64,000 bases of DNA from assembly GCA_900469475.1 (NCBI GenBank), contig UBXG01000002.1, positions 470,760 to 534,759 on the forward strand, read 5' to 3'. The notes below the pieces were generated by a model, which did not search any database, was not told the DNA's origin, and saw nothing but the letters and a program-made list of their open reading frames with translations. Shown piece after piece: positions 25,669 through 33,946 of this stretch. This stretch comes from Hyphomicrobiales bacterium (GTDB lineage: Bacteria; Pseudomonadota; Alphaproteobacteria; Rhizobiales; Rhizobiaceae). The position numbers and the translations under genes are program-made. Numbering within the stretch: the first letter of the stretch is position 1; the number at the start of each line of letters is the position of its first letter.

Positions 25669-26232
25669 CTAAAACCCCAGCGACTGCTGCACCGGTTTTG
25701 GCGGCGCGAGCTGAACGCCTTCCAGCTCCAGCATGCGAGCCTTGGAGTTGGAACCGCCCGGCGCGGAAAAACCGCCGATCTTGCCGCCTGCCGCCAGAAC
25801 GCGATGGCAGGGAATGATCAACGCCACCGGGTTCTTCGCCATGGCCTGCCCGACATCGCGCGCAGCTTCCGGCCCTGCGCCAAGCTGCTTGGCCAATGTG
25901 CCGTAGGTCGTCGTGTGGCCCCAGCCGACCTGTCGGGCGGCATCGTAGATTTGCCTGAAAAAGGCATCCTGCTCGCCGAGATCGAGCGCGACGTCGGAAA
26001 AATCGATCTCCTCGCCCGCGAAATAGCGCTTCACCTTGGCAACCACTGCCGCGATGTCCGCGCTTGGGGTCCCGGGCTGCGCATTCGGCAAACGGCGCAG
26101 AAGCAGGCGCTCGGTCGCGCCCGCATCCTTCGTCGGCAATTGAAAACGCAGCACGCCGACATCATTCCAGGCAATGCCGCAGAAGCCGCCGGCGGTCTCG
26201 AAGATCAGGTAATTCTGGCTTGTCTCGTTCAT
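25669..26232 (-). CDS. ogt: methylated-DNA--protein-cysteine methyltransferase
   Basis: A suicide repair enzyme that takes O6-alkyl groups from guanine onto its own cysteine. The active site is IIPCHRVLAAGG, with C142 in the 187-residue form. The DNA-binding helix region (HTTTYGTLAKQLGAGPEAARDVGQAMAKN) includes the arginine finger. I chose the ATG at 26232, which has gggagg seven bases upstream; earlier in-frame ATGs lack a site. There is no AraC-type Ada domain, so it is the constitutive Ogt type. It is convergent with mug. Confidence 0.92.
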   Translation of the reverse strand: MNETSQNYLIFETAGGFCGIAWNDVGVLRFQLPTKDAGATERLLLRRLPNAQPGTPSADIAAVVAKVKRYFAGEEIDFSDVALDLGEQDAFFRQIYDAARQVGWGHTTTYGTLAKQLGAGPEAARDVGQAMAKNPVALIIPCHRVLAAGGKIGGFSAPGGSNSKARMLELEGVQLAPPKPVQQSLGF

Positions 26233-26371
26233 GGCGAAACCTCCCGTGTTTCCACTTGCCATGAAAATCGTCCTCGGAAGCGTCGAATTCAACCCGTTTC
26301 TTGCGAGGAAGGAGAATTGCCACCGTTTTGATGTCGGCGGCGCGGCTCTGAGACAATCGCGAGCGCGGATA

Positions 26372-26509
26372 TCAATATCCGCCGCCGGTTGGAGGAGCGT
26401 TCAGCGTCATGCCGCCACCACTATTGCGCTCGCCGGATGTCGAGCAGGAAGCGATACCAAAGCCGATGAGAGCGAAAACAACGGCCGCAAAGACTGATCT
26501 GGTGAACAT
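26372..26509 (-). CDS. small lipoprotein (45 residues)
   Basis: A short frame easily missed. It starts MFTRSVFAAVVFALIGFG and continues into the lipobox IASC (Cys at residue 22), then a glycine-rich tail of only 23 residues (RNSGGGMTLNAPPTGGGY). Basic n-region, hydrophobic core and lipobox are all in order, and aaagga lies 9 bases before the ATG. It should be a lipid-anchored peptide of about 24 residues, similar in layout to entericidins, though it does not look like a member of that family. Transcribed divergently from the LexA-box gene. Confidence 0.65.
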   Translation of the reverse strand: MFTRSVFAAVVFALIGFGIASCSTSGERNSGGGMTLNAPPTGGGY

Positions 26510-26628
26510 GATCGTGATTCCTTTGAGTGAAATGGGCACGCATGCCCGAACCTGGAATGAACAGATCAGGCCGTCCTTTTATTCGATCGCTTTTTTGGTA
26601 ACGCTTGCAACGGAAAGCCTCCAAGATT

Positions 26629-26668
26629 TGTTCTAGTTTTGTTCTTGAATTAGCAACTGCTTTATCCT
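26629..26668 (+). promoter_or_regulatory. alphaproteobacterial LexA (SOS) box over a predicted promoter
   Basis: GTTC-TAGTTTT-GTTC at 26630-26644 is an exact match to the alphaproteobacterial SOS box GTTC-N7-GTTC. The second GTTC is part of a -35-like TTGTTC (26639-26644), followed 18 bases later by TATCCT (26663-26668) as a possible -10. The next gene in that direction starts at 26724. Confidence 0.65.
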
Positions 26669-26723
26669 ATCGTTTTGCGGTCAAAAAGCAGGAGGACAAA
26701 GCGATACGCGCTTTGAAGTGACC

Positions 26724-27341
26724 ATGAAGAACAATGGGCAGCTTTCGCTCTATCTTGCGGGCGGAGCGCATACGAGAACACCGCCGCCAATCGATCAAGA
26801 GCCGATCAATAAATTTTATTTCGCCCTCATGCCCGATGCGGCAATTGCCGCACGCAGTCATGAGCTTGCAGGACATCTTCGCCGGCAGCACCGCTTTTCT
26901 ACGAAGCCGCGTCGGGCCGATCTCTTTCATGTGACGCTCTACCCGATCGGCTCGTTTCACTGCTTGCCCGAGGAGGTGGCATTTGCGGCGATGGAAGCTG
27001 CCTCTCGGGTGAGGAAGCCGCCCTTTTCCGTCGCCTTCGATCGAGCAGTCAGCTTCGGCAATGGCGACAACCGCCCACTTGTCCTTTGGAGCAAGGACGG
27101 GAATGCCGAACTGAAGGCGCTCCATCAGGAACTGGCCGATGCTATGCGGCTCACAGGCATTGCGCCAGCCAAGGAGAGCTCCGTCGAACCGCATATGACG
27201 CTGCTTTATCAGGGGCATCTCGTTCCCGACATCATGCTCGAGGAACCCGTGAGTTGGACCGCAAGGGACTTCGTCCTCATCAACAGCCTGCAGGGAGAGG
27301 CCAGGCACGATCATCTCTGCTATTGGACTTTGCATGATTGA
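26724..27341 (+). CDS. 2'-5' RNA ligase / cyclic phosphodiesterase family protein
   Basis: A protein of about 205 residues in the 2H phosphoesterase superfamily. Both HxT catalytic motifs are present: FHVTLYPIG and, about 120 residues later, PHMTLLYQG. Bacterial relatives (ThpR/LigT) open 2',3'-cyclic phosphates or act on 2'-5' linkages; the physiological substrate is usually unknown. The ATG at 26724 is preceded by an in-frame GTG at 26718. The purine-rich aggagg lies 25-30 bases upstream, farther than usual, so the exact start is uncertain. A LexA box in the upstream promoter suggests DNA-damage induction. Confidence 0.85.
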   Translation: MKNNGQLSLYLAGGAHTRTPPPIDQEPINKFYFALMPDAAIAARSHELAGHLRRQHRFSTKPRRADLFHVTLYPIGSFHCLPEEVAFAAMEAASRVRKPPFSVAFDRAVSFGNGDNRPLVLWSKDGNAELKALHQELADAMRLTGIAPAKESSVEPHMTLLYQGHLVPDIMLEEPVSWTARDFVLINSLQGEARHDHLCYWTLHD

Positions 27342-27349
27342 GCGGCCGC

Positions 27350-28990
27350 TCACGCCTTTGGAGGTTTCCCTTCAGCTATCACCGCGGCGACGGCATCATC
27401 GACGCTGAAGCTGCAGCGCTTGTCGACATCGGCGACGCCCGCGACCGTCATGAGATCGCGAACCCGGTCATGCACCCGAGCAAACTGTAGACGGAGACCG
27501 GCGCGCTGCATGGCGCCGTCGAACTCCATCAAGGCGTCCATCGCCGTGCTGTCGATATCGGAGCTTTCCTCCAGACTGAGGATGACGGCCCGCAATCCGA
27601 CTTCACTGCGGCTGCCGGACAATATCTCGCCGAAGATCGTATCGGCATTGCCGAAAAACAGGGTTTCGCCGGGGCGCCAGATGGCGATGCCCGGTATCTC
27701 GGCGGCGTCGTCATGCCTGCTGACATCGACGAAGTCATGGCTGTTGTCGAGCCGTCCCAAACGGGCGATATATGGGGATGCCAGGCGATGCATCATGGCA
27801 GCGAGCGAAAGGGCGATTGCCAGCAGCATGCCATTGAGGACGCCGAAGGCGAGCACACCGACGGCGGCGCCCAGTGCCACGTAGAAATCGCGATGCAGAC
27901 GGCGCAGCCGCAGGATGGGGCTGGGGTCGAGCGCATGCGTCAGAGCCGCGATCACGACCGCAGCCAGCACCGGCTCCGGCAGAAGCGCCACCAGCGGTCC
28001 GGCACAGGCAATCAAGATCGCGAGGCCGATGGCCGCAAAGACGGTCGTCGCCCGCGTCTTTGCCCCCGCGGCCTCACTGGCGAAGCCTGCGGAAAAACCC
28101 GCACCGACCGGCATACCCTGAACGACGGCACTGGCAATATTGGCGGCGCCCAGCGCACCAAGCTCGCGATTGATCTCCAGCGTCTCGCCATAACGCAGGG
28201 CGAGTGCACGCATCGTGCCCCAGGATTCAGCAAAGAGGATGAGGACAAGAGGCACGGTGAATTGCACCAGCCGCGAATAAGCAGCCCAGCCGGCGTCCGG
28301 CAGCGAGGGCCATTGCGGCAGGATCTCGATCGGGCCGACCAGCTTGACGCCATGGCCTTCCAGACCGAACAGATAGGAGGCGAAGATGCCGGCGGCCAGC
28401 ACAAAGAAGGCGGCGGGAATGCCGGGTAATCGCTTCAGCAGTAACAATGCCGCTAGCGCGACCACGCCTACCGCGACACTGATCAGGTTCCACTGCATGA
28501 CAGCGCCGAAGAGTGCGGTCGCGTAAGCCAGGATATTCGAGCCTTGCACAGGCACACCAACGAGGATCGGCAGCTGATGCAGGATGATGGTGATCGCCAA
28601 TCCGAGTGCGAAGCCGCGCAGGACCGGCCGCGAGATGAAACCGGTGATGCCGCCAAGGCGCAAGGTACCGGCGATGACGAAAAGAATGCCGGCGAGCGCC
28701 ACGGCGACCGTTGCAAGCCCCGCCTTGATCGTCGCATCACCCGGCACGACGGCCAATGTTGCGGCGAGAATGGCAGCGGATGAGGATGTGGGGGAGACGA
28801 TGGCGAAGCGGCTGCGGCCGAATACGGCATAGATGAGACATCCGACGATGCCGGCGAGGATGGCACGATGCGGCGGCAGGCCGGCGATGCCGGCGTAAGC
28901 GACCGCTTCCGGCAGCATCAGTCCGGCAACCGATATGCCCGCGACCAGATCCGCCCTGTCCACCAGGAACCAACTGCCCAGCTTCGTCAT
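27350..28990 (-). CDS. SulP-family anion transporter with STAS domain
   Basis: A 546-residue inner-membrane transporter. The SulP signature is near the N-terminus (GLMLPEAVAYAGIAGLPP and SPTSSSAAILAATLA), followed by about ten further hydrophobic segments. The C-terminal STAS domain (about residues 430-540) includes LSLEESSDIDSTAMDALMEF. SulP carriers move sulphate, bicarbonate or dicarboxylates; no motif here decides which. No carbonic anhydrase or sulphur gene adjoins it. It converges with the RNA-ligase-like gene (8-base gap). Confidence 0.9.
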   Translation of the reverse strand: MTKLGSWFLVDRADLVAGISVAGLMLPEAVAYAGIAGLPPHRAILAGIVGCLIYAVFGRSRFAIVSPTSSSAAILAATLAVVPGDATIKAGLATVAVALAGILFVIAGTLRLGGITGFISRPVLRGFALGLAITIILHQLPILVGVPVQGSNILAYATALFGAVMQWNLISVAVGVVALAALLLLKRLPGIPAAFFVLAAGIFASYLFGLEGHGVKLVGPIEILPQWPSLPDAGWAAYSRLVQFTVPLVLILFAESWGTMRALALRYGETLEINRELGALGAANIASAVVQGMPVGAGFSAGFASEAAGAKTRATTVFAAIGLAILIACAGPLVALLPEPVLAAVVIAALTHALDPSPILRLRRLHRDFYVALGAAVGVLAFGVLNGMLLAIALSLAAMMHRLASPYIARLGRLDNSHDFVDVSRHDDAAEIPGIAIWRPGETLFFGNADTIFGEILSGSRSEVGLRAVILSLEESSDIDSTAMDALMEFDGAMQRAGLRLQFARVHDRVRDLMTVAGVADVDKRCSFSVDDAVAAVIAEGKPPKA

Positions 28991-29079
28991 CGATCACCGA
29001 CCGTAAGTGTGGTCCATCTGTCTATGGATAGAGATTCGCCACGAGGCCGCAACAGAAAAATACGGGTTGGAATCGGTAC

Positions 29080-29961
29080 TTATACGGCGCTGTCCGAGGC
29101 GTCCCGCAACGGGCAACTTTGACCGACCACATCAGCAACGAAGTCCATAACCGCCCGCATGGCAGGCGAGCGACGGAGATCGGGATAGGTGACGAGCCAG
29201 AGGTCGCGCGTCGGTGACGGGATCTCAGTCGGCAGGCGCACCAATCCTGCCTCGCGATCGCCCAGAAATCTCGGAAGCGCCACGACCCCCAGTCCGGCAC
29301 GAGCGGCCTCGAGCTGGCCGAAAACATCGGTGGCGCGGAAGACGATCGGACGACCATTCAGCAGACTGCGAAGCCAGGTTTGCTGGGTCAGATGCTCCAT
29401 CGCCGCATCATAGCCGATGAACACCCAGTCCTCCTCTGGCGTTTGCGCTAAGGGCGGGATCGCGTAGAGACCGAAGCGCATGGCGCCGATACGCCGGACC
29501 AAGAGATCGCTTTCCTCCGGCCTGATCATGCGCACGGCGATGTCAGCCTCGCCGGAATTGAGCGCGACGCTGCGTGCAATGCCGGCAATGGTCAGCGTGA
29601 TGTTCGGATGATGGGTATGAAACAGCGCGGCTTTCGGCGCCAGGAGATGAGCAGCGATCGACGGCGGTGCGCTGACCTTGACTGCAGCGGAAAGCCCGGA
29701 GACAGCGCTTTTCGAATAACGCCTGATCGCCTCGACATTTTCCTCCATACCCGCCACCAGTTCGGCGATGGCGCGGCCATCGACCGTCAAGGGCGAGGTG
29801 CGTGGCCGCCGATCGATGAGACGCAGATCGAGCGCACGTTCCAGCGCCGCAATGCGCCTGCCGACCGTTGCGTGGTCGACCCCCAACTCGCGCGCCGCGG
29901 CAGAGAGGGAGCCGGCTCGAGCGAGAGCGGCGAAATGGTGAAGGTCCTGCCAGTCGATCAT
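29080..29961 (-). CDS. LysR-family transcriptional regulator
   Basis: A 293-residue LysR protein with the winged helix at residues 1-60 (DLHHFAALARAGSLSAAARELGVDHATVGRRIAALE) and a periplasmic-binding-like effector domain. I chose the ATG at 29961 (MIDWQDLHHF), the normal LysR start; a longer open frame upstream runs antisense into the next gene. It is divergent from a quinone oxidoreductase gene, its likely target. A GTGCA-TTAT-TGCAC dyad lies immediately at its start. Confidence 0.88.
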   Translation of the reverse strand: MIDWQDLHHFAALARAGSLSAAARELGVDHATVGRRIAALERALDLRLIDRRPRTSPLTVDGRAIAELVAGMEENVEAIRRYSKSAVSGLSAAVKVSAPPSIAAHLLAPKAALFHTHHPNITLTIAGIARSVALNSGEADIAVRMIRPEESDLLVRRIGAMRFGLYAIPPLAQTPEEDWVFIGYDAAMEHLTQQTWLRSLLNGRPIVFRATDVFGQLEAARAGLGVVALPRFLGDREAGLVRLPTEIPSPTRDLWLVTYPDLRRSPAMRAVMDFVADVVGQSCPLRDASDSAV

Positions 29962-29963
29962 TG

Positions 29964-29977
29964 GTGCATTATTGCAC
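29964..29977. promoter_or_regulatory. inverted repeat in the LysR / quinone oxidoreductase intergenic region
   Basis: GTGCA-TTAT-TGCAC is a perfect dyad starting 3 bases upstream of the LysR start codon; a weaker TATG-N7-CATA lies at 29981. Either could be the LysR site, but LysR boxes are too loose to settle this by eye. Confidence 0.35.
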
Positions 29978-30052
29978 AGATATGGTGAGTTCATACCGAA
30001 TTTATTCGCACAGCGATTCATGGTCAAAAATCGTCCGAAAGGAGATTTCCCC

Positions 30053-31027
30053 ATGCCCCTAGCGATTGCCATTACCAGCCCCGGCGGCCCCGAAGTCCTG
30101 AAAGCCGTCGATCTCCCTGCTGTCGAACCCGGTCCCGGCCAGGCACGAATCCGCCAAAGCATCTCCGGCGTCAATTTCGTCGACATATACGTCCGTTCCG
30201 GGCTTTACCCGCTGCAACCCGGCAACAATGTGTTGGGCTTTGAGGGTGCAGGCATTATCGAAGCGCTCGGTGCCGATGTCGGCGATCTGAAGGTCGGCGA
30301 CCGTGTCGCCTATATCGGTCATCCGATCGGCAGCTATGCCGAGATGCGCACGCTGCCTGCAAGCCGGCTGGTGAAATTACCCGATGGCGTCAGCGAGCGG
30401 GTTGCCGGCAGCACGATGCTGCGCGGACTAACGGCGCAGATGGTGCTGCAAAAGACCTATCCCGTGAAGGCGGGCGAGTGGGTGCTGGTGCATGCGGGCG
30501 CCGGCGGGCTCGGCCAACTCGTTACGCGTCTTGCCAAAAAGATTGGCGCGAAGGTCGTCGCTACTGTGGGATCCGAAGCCAAGGTCGGCATCGCCCATGA
30601 AGCAGGCGCGGACGCGGTTCTCCTGCATACATCCGCGGATTGGGTCGCCGAAACGCGTCGCATTGCCGACGGCCGTGGCGTACATCTTGCCGTCGACGGG
30701 ATCGGCGGGACCATGTTGTCACAGACGCTTGCTGCGGTGCGTCCCTTCGGCATGGTGGCCAGCCTCGGGCAGGTCAGTGGCCCTATTCCGCCGATCAAGA
30801 TAGAAGAGCTGACCGCGCCCCGCGTGATCGGCCTGTCGCGTCCGAGCGTGTTGGCTTATGCCAACGATCCCGAACTCTACCGCGAAGGCGCCACGGCGCT
30901 TATAGCCGCGCTGCAGGCCGGGCTCGTCAACCCGATCGGCGCGGAATACGAGCTGAAGGATGCCGCCCGAGCCCATGCCGACCTCGAAGCAGGAAGAACG
31001 ACGGCCAGCGTCATACTAACGATGTGA
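30053..31027 (+). CDS. quinone oxidoreductase (zinc-independent MDR, QOR type)
   Basis: A 324-residue NADPH-dependent medium-chain reductase of the QorA group. It has the QOR signature GVNFVDIYVRSGLYP, the nucleotide-binding HAGAGGLGQLVTRLAKKIGA, and the conserved LGQVSG block. It lacks the structural zinc cysteines of alcohol dehydrogenases, as expected. I chose the ATG at 30053 with aaaggag upstream. Reduces quinones or activated alkenes in the cytosol. Likely controlled by the divergent LysR protein. Confidence 0.9.
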   Translation: MPLAIAITSPGGPEVLKAVDLPAVEPGPGQARIRQSISGVNFVDIYVRSGLYPLQPGNNVLGFEGAGIIEALGADVGDLKVGDRVAYIGHPIGSYAEMRTLPASRLVKLPDGVSERVAGSTMLRGLTAQMVLQKTYPVKAGEWVLVHAGAGGLGQLVTRLAKKIGAKVVATVGSEAKVGIAHEAGADAVLLHTSADWVAETRRIADGRGVHLAVDGIGGTMLSQTLAAVRPFGMVASLGQVSGPIPPIKIEELTAPRVIGLSRPSVLAYANDPELYREGATALIAALQAGLVNPIGAEYELKDAARAHADLEAGRTTASVILTM

Positions 31028-31036
31028 TGCCTTTTG

Positions 31037-31065
31037 CCCATTCTTCCTTCGGGGAGAATGGGTTT
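31037..31065 (+). terminator. possible terminator after the quinone oxidoreductase gene
   Basis: CCCATTCT and AGAATGGG form an 8-bp stem extended by C/G pairs around a TTC-containing loop, followed by TTT. The T-tract is short. Confidence 0.45.
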
Positions 31066-31185
31066 ACGCCGCTGGCACGCCCCATGGACAATCGCCCACG
31101 CACAATCAATTCATCCCGTCAATGGCTTTTGCTGCAAGGCAGCAATTCATTGACCTCGCCCGCTGTTGCCTGATAGCCATTACTC

Positions 31186-32478
31186 ATGGCGACGCACGGC
31201 CCTCAGGCCTTCGCCGTCACTGCTATCCGATCCGAATCCGCTTCCTTCGTGGCAAACAGCATGGACACCGCTGCCGGTGCCCGCAGGCGACATCCCGTGA
31301 ACACTGCCTCCCAGACCATCCGGTCCACCTCGACCCTGTCTCTCATCTCGATCGTCGCGCTGACATTCTTCGGCTACCTTGCCATCGGATTGCCGCTTGC
31401 GGTTCTGCCGACCTATGTCGACAGCAGCCTCGGCTTCGGCGTTGTTTGGGCCGGCATCGCCGTCAGCACGCAATATGTGGCGACCATCGTCAGCCGCGCC
31501 CATGTCGGCCGGCTCTGCGATCAATACGGGCCGCGCCGTTCGGTCTTCCTGGGCTTCCTGGCCTATGGTCTGTCGGGCGCACTCACCATCGCTTCCACTT
31601 TTACGATCCAAGTCCCAGCAGCGAGCCTTGCTCTTCTGCTGGCCAGCCGGCTGGCGCTCGGTATTGGCGAGAGCTGGGTGAGCACGGCGGCGATCACCTG
31701 GGCGATCGGTCTGATGGGATCGCGCGAAACAGTCCGCATCATCTCCTGGAACGGCATTGCCACCTACGGCGGCATTGCGCTCGCCGCCCCGTTCGGCGCC
31801 TGGCTGCAGGGGCAATACGGCTTCTTCGCCATCGGCGTCGTCACCATCATCCTTGCGGTTGCCGGCTTCATGCTGGCGCAAACGCGGCCGCCGGTCCCCG
31901 GCGTCAAGGAAAAGGGTATCGGCACGGGCCAGGTGCTGAGCCGCGTTGCACCGTACGGCGTCGCGCTTGCGCTTGCCTCGAGCGGCTTCGGCGTCGTCAT
32001 GGCCTTCGTCGCGCTATTCTTCCATAGCCGCGGCTGGGAAGGCGCCTCGTTCGCCCTCAGCGCTTTCGGCCTTGCCTTCATGGGCGTGCGCCTGGGTCTT
32101 GCGCAGGCAGTCGCCCGTTTCGGCGGCCTGCCGTTGGTGCGTATTTCGCTTGTTATCGAGATCGTCGGCCTGGCTGCGCTTGCCTCTGCGCCATCTCCGA
32201 CCGTTGCCATCATCGGCGCGGCTCTCGCCGGAGCCGGCTTCGCGCCCGTCTTCCCCGCACTTGGCAACGAGGCCATGGAGCGCATCCCGCCGCAGAACCG
32301 CGGCGTCGCGCTCGGGCTTTATTCGATCTTTCTCGACATATCGCTCGGTTCGACCGGCCCGATCGCCGGCCTGTTCGCGGATCATCTTGGCTATGCGGCA
32401 CCCTTCTCCTTCGGTGTTGGTGCGGTGCTGCTCAGCCTGATCCTGAGCTTCTGCCTGCGCAGGAATGGCAGCCGCTGA
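31186..32478 (+). CDS. MFS transporter, YhhS-like
   Basis: A major-facilitator transporter of up to 430 residues with about 12 hydrophobic helices. The start of the membrane part (FGYLAIGLPLAVLPTYV, then WAGIAVSTQYVATIVSR) and the loop GRLCDQYGPRRSV strongly resemble E. coli YhhS-type carriers; ISWNGIATYGGIALAAPFG continues this match. Substrates of the group are poorly defined. The exact start is uncertain: about 35 polar residues precede the family homology, and a GTG at 31297 or ATG at 31261 could be used instead of the ATG at 31186. No start has a strong ribosome site. Confidence 0.85.
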   Translation: MATHGPQAFAVTAIRSESASFVANSMDTAAGARRRHPVNTASQTIRSTSTLSLISIVALTFFGYLAIGLPLAVLPTYVDSSLGFGVVWAGIAVSTQYVATIVSRAHVGRLCDQYGPRRSVFLGFLAYGLSGALTIASTFTIQVPAASLALLLASRLALGIGESWVSTAAITWAIGLMGSRETVRIISWNGIATYGGIALAAPFGAWLQGQYGFFAIGVVTIILAVAGFMLAQTRPPVPGVKEKGIGTGQVLSRVAPYGVALALASSGFGVVMAFVALFFHSRGWEGASFALSAFGLAFMGVRLGLAQAVARFGGLPLVRISLVIEIVGLAALASAPSPTVAIIGAALAGAGFAPVFPALGNEAMERIPPQNRGVALGLYSIFLDISLGSTGPIAGLFADHLGYAAPFSFGVGAVLLSLILSFCLRRNGSR

Positions 32479-32596
32479 AAGCTATTTTGGCGCTGTTTGT
32501 CCCCGGTCCTGATTCTGGCATGTGGTGACAAACGGTTGCGGACTGCCTGCAGGGCTTGATATGGGTCTCTGATTATCATCAGCAGGAGGCCCGCCC

Positions 32597-33658
32597 ATGA
32601 ACGTCACCGAAATCGTCATCGAAGGTGACACCCCGGGGATCGCCTGGCGGCTGCCCGTCCTGCATTTTTCCGGCAACAAGACGGATACCCCGAAGATCTA
32701 CATCCAGGCTGCATTGCACGCCGGTGAACTGCCGGGAACTGCCTTGGTGCATTTCCTCTGCGAGCGACTTCGGAAAGCGGAAGCCGAAGGCGCGATCCTC
32801 AGCGATATCGTCGTGGTGCCGCATGCCAATCCGATCGGCGCGGCGCAATCGCATTTCGGCGAGATGCAAGGGCGCTTCGACTTGGGCTCGCGCACCAACT
32901 TCAACCGCGACTTTCCGCTGATCTCGCTGCGCGACCGCAATCTCTTGATCGAAAATCTGGAACGCTACCCGGCCGTCGATCGGCTGAAACGTCAGCTGAT
33001 CCATATGGCACTCGGTGCCGATCTGGTGATCGACCTCCATTGCGATGACGAATCCCTGCAATATGCCTATATCGACGAGGCATTCTGGCCCGAAGCCGCC
33101 GATCTTGCCGCGGCGCTGAAGATGGATGCCGTGCTGCTGTCGGATGGCGAAAGCTCGGCCTTCGAGGAGGCCGTCAGCTTCGCCTGGAAATACGAAGTGC
33201 CGGGGGAAAAGAAGGCAAGGCTGCCGGGCAAGCTCTCTGTGACGGTCGAGTTGCGCGGCACCCGCGATGTCTATCCCGAGATGGCAAAGAACGATGCCGA
33301 AGGGCTCTGGCGCTTCCTGGCCGCGCGCGGCGCAGTCCGTGATGACAGCGTTGCACTTCCTGCATTCGATGGCCCGGCCGTGCCGCTCGACAATGTCGAG
33401 ATGATCCGTGCCCCGCAGGCGGGCACCGTGCTCTTCCATCGCAATATCGGCGAGCGCGTCCAAGAGGGCGATCTGCTCGCGACCATCATCACCGCGCCGG
33501 GCATGGAGAACGGGACCATCGATGTCCGCGCGCCGCAAGCAGGTCTGATCGTCACCCGCGTATCGGATCGGCTGGTGCGCCGGCGCGGCGACCTAATGAA
33601 AATCGGCGCTGATAAGCCCAGTTCCGTCGCCCGCAAACCAGGAACACTTGAGGATTGA
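32597..33658 (+). CDS. succinylglutamate desuccinylase/aspartoacylase family zinc hydrolase
   Basis: A 353-residue M14-like deacylase. Zinc ligands are visible as HAGE (H41, E44) and LHC (H148). The substrate-binding NFNRDFP block follows the first pair, and the catalytic Glu is probably in SVTVELRGTRD. The C-terminal part (APQAGTVLFHRNIGERVQEGDLLATI) has a biotinyl/lipoyl-like hammerhead fold seen in this family. It removes an acyl group from an N-acyl amino acid or related compound; the substrate is not known. A strong aggagg site precedes the ATG. A MarR gene and its operators lie just downstream. Confidence 0.87.
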   Translation: MNVTEIVIEGDTPGIAWRLPVLHFSGNKTDTPKIYIQAALHAGELPGTALVHFLCERLRKAEAEGAILSDIVVVPHANPIGAAQSHFGEMQGRFDLGSRTNFNRDFPLISLRDRNLLIENLERYPAVDRLKRQLIHMALGADLVIDLHCDDESLQYAYIDEAFWPEAADLAAALKMDAVLLSDGESSAFEEAVSFAWKYEVPGEKKARLPGKLSVTVELRGTRDVYPEMAKNDAEGLWRFLAARGAVRDDSVALPAFDGPAVPLDNVEMIRAPQAGTVLFHRNIGERVQEGDLLATIITAPGMENGTIDVRAPQAGLIVTRVSDRLVRRRGDLMKIGADKPSSVARKPGTLED

Positions 33659-33664
33659 TTTCCT

Positions 33665-33826
33665 CTAGCGGCGATCGATCACCTTGCAGCGCATGGTGAA
33701 GGCCATCGCTGCTGATTCTCGAAGAAGAATGCCGAAGCGACCCGCGCGATATGACGCGCTTGCAAGAGCAGCACGACAGATACCCATTAGCCGGGCAAGA
33801 ATTGAACGATTTTCCATCGCGATCAT
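33665..33826 (-). CDS. candidate short gene (53 residues) behind a MarR-type operator
   Basis: A minus-strand frame with ATGs at 33826 and 33817; ggagg lies at a workable distance upstream of the second (10 bases). The peptide from the second ATG starts MENRSILARLMGICRAAL and ends RCKVIDRR. It is basic, with two cysteines and an amphipathic look, and I recognise no family. Support comes mainly from the ribosome site and from a copy of the MarR palindrome about 70 bases upstream. A competing plus-strand frame in the same place has no such support. It could be chance. Confidence 0.3.
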   Translation of the reverse strand: MIAMENRSILARLMGICRAALASASYRAGRFGILLRESAAMAFTMRCKVIDRR

Positions 33827-33890
33827 GCCTCCGATCGAGTTGATGCAGGCAATGTCAGATCATCGAAGGCAGCAACTACCGTCCTTCGAA

Positions 33891-33917
33891 ATATATGTAT
33901 GCAGTGTGCATATATAT
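33891..33917. promoter_or_regulatory. second copy of the MarR palindrome
   Basis: TATGC-AGTGT-GCATA (33898-33912), embedded in ATATAT-rich flanks that extend the dyad imperfectly. The core has the same 15 bases as the palindrome upstream of marR, read on the opposite strand. It lies beyond the 3' end of marR and upstream of a short minus-strand reading frame. Confidence 0.5.
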
Positions 33918-33946
33918 GATGAAGATGTCAAGCCCTCTGTCCCGGA

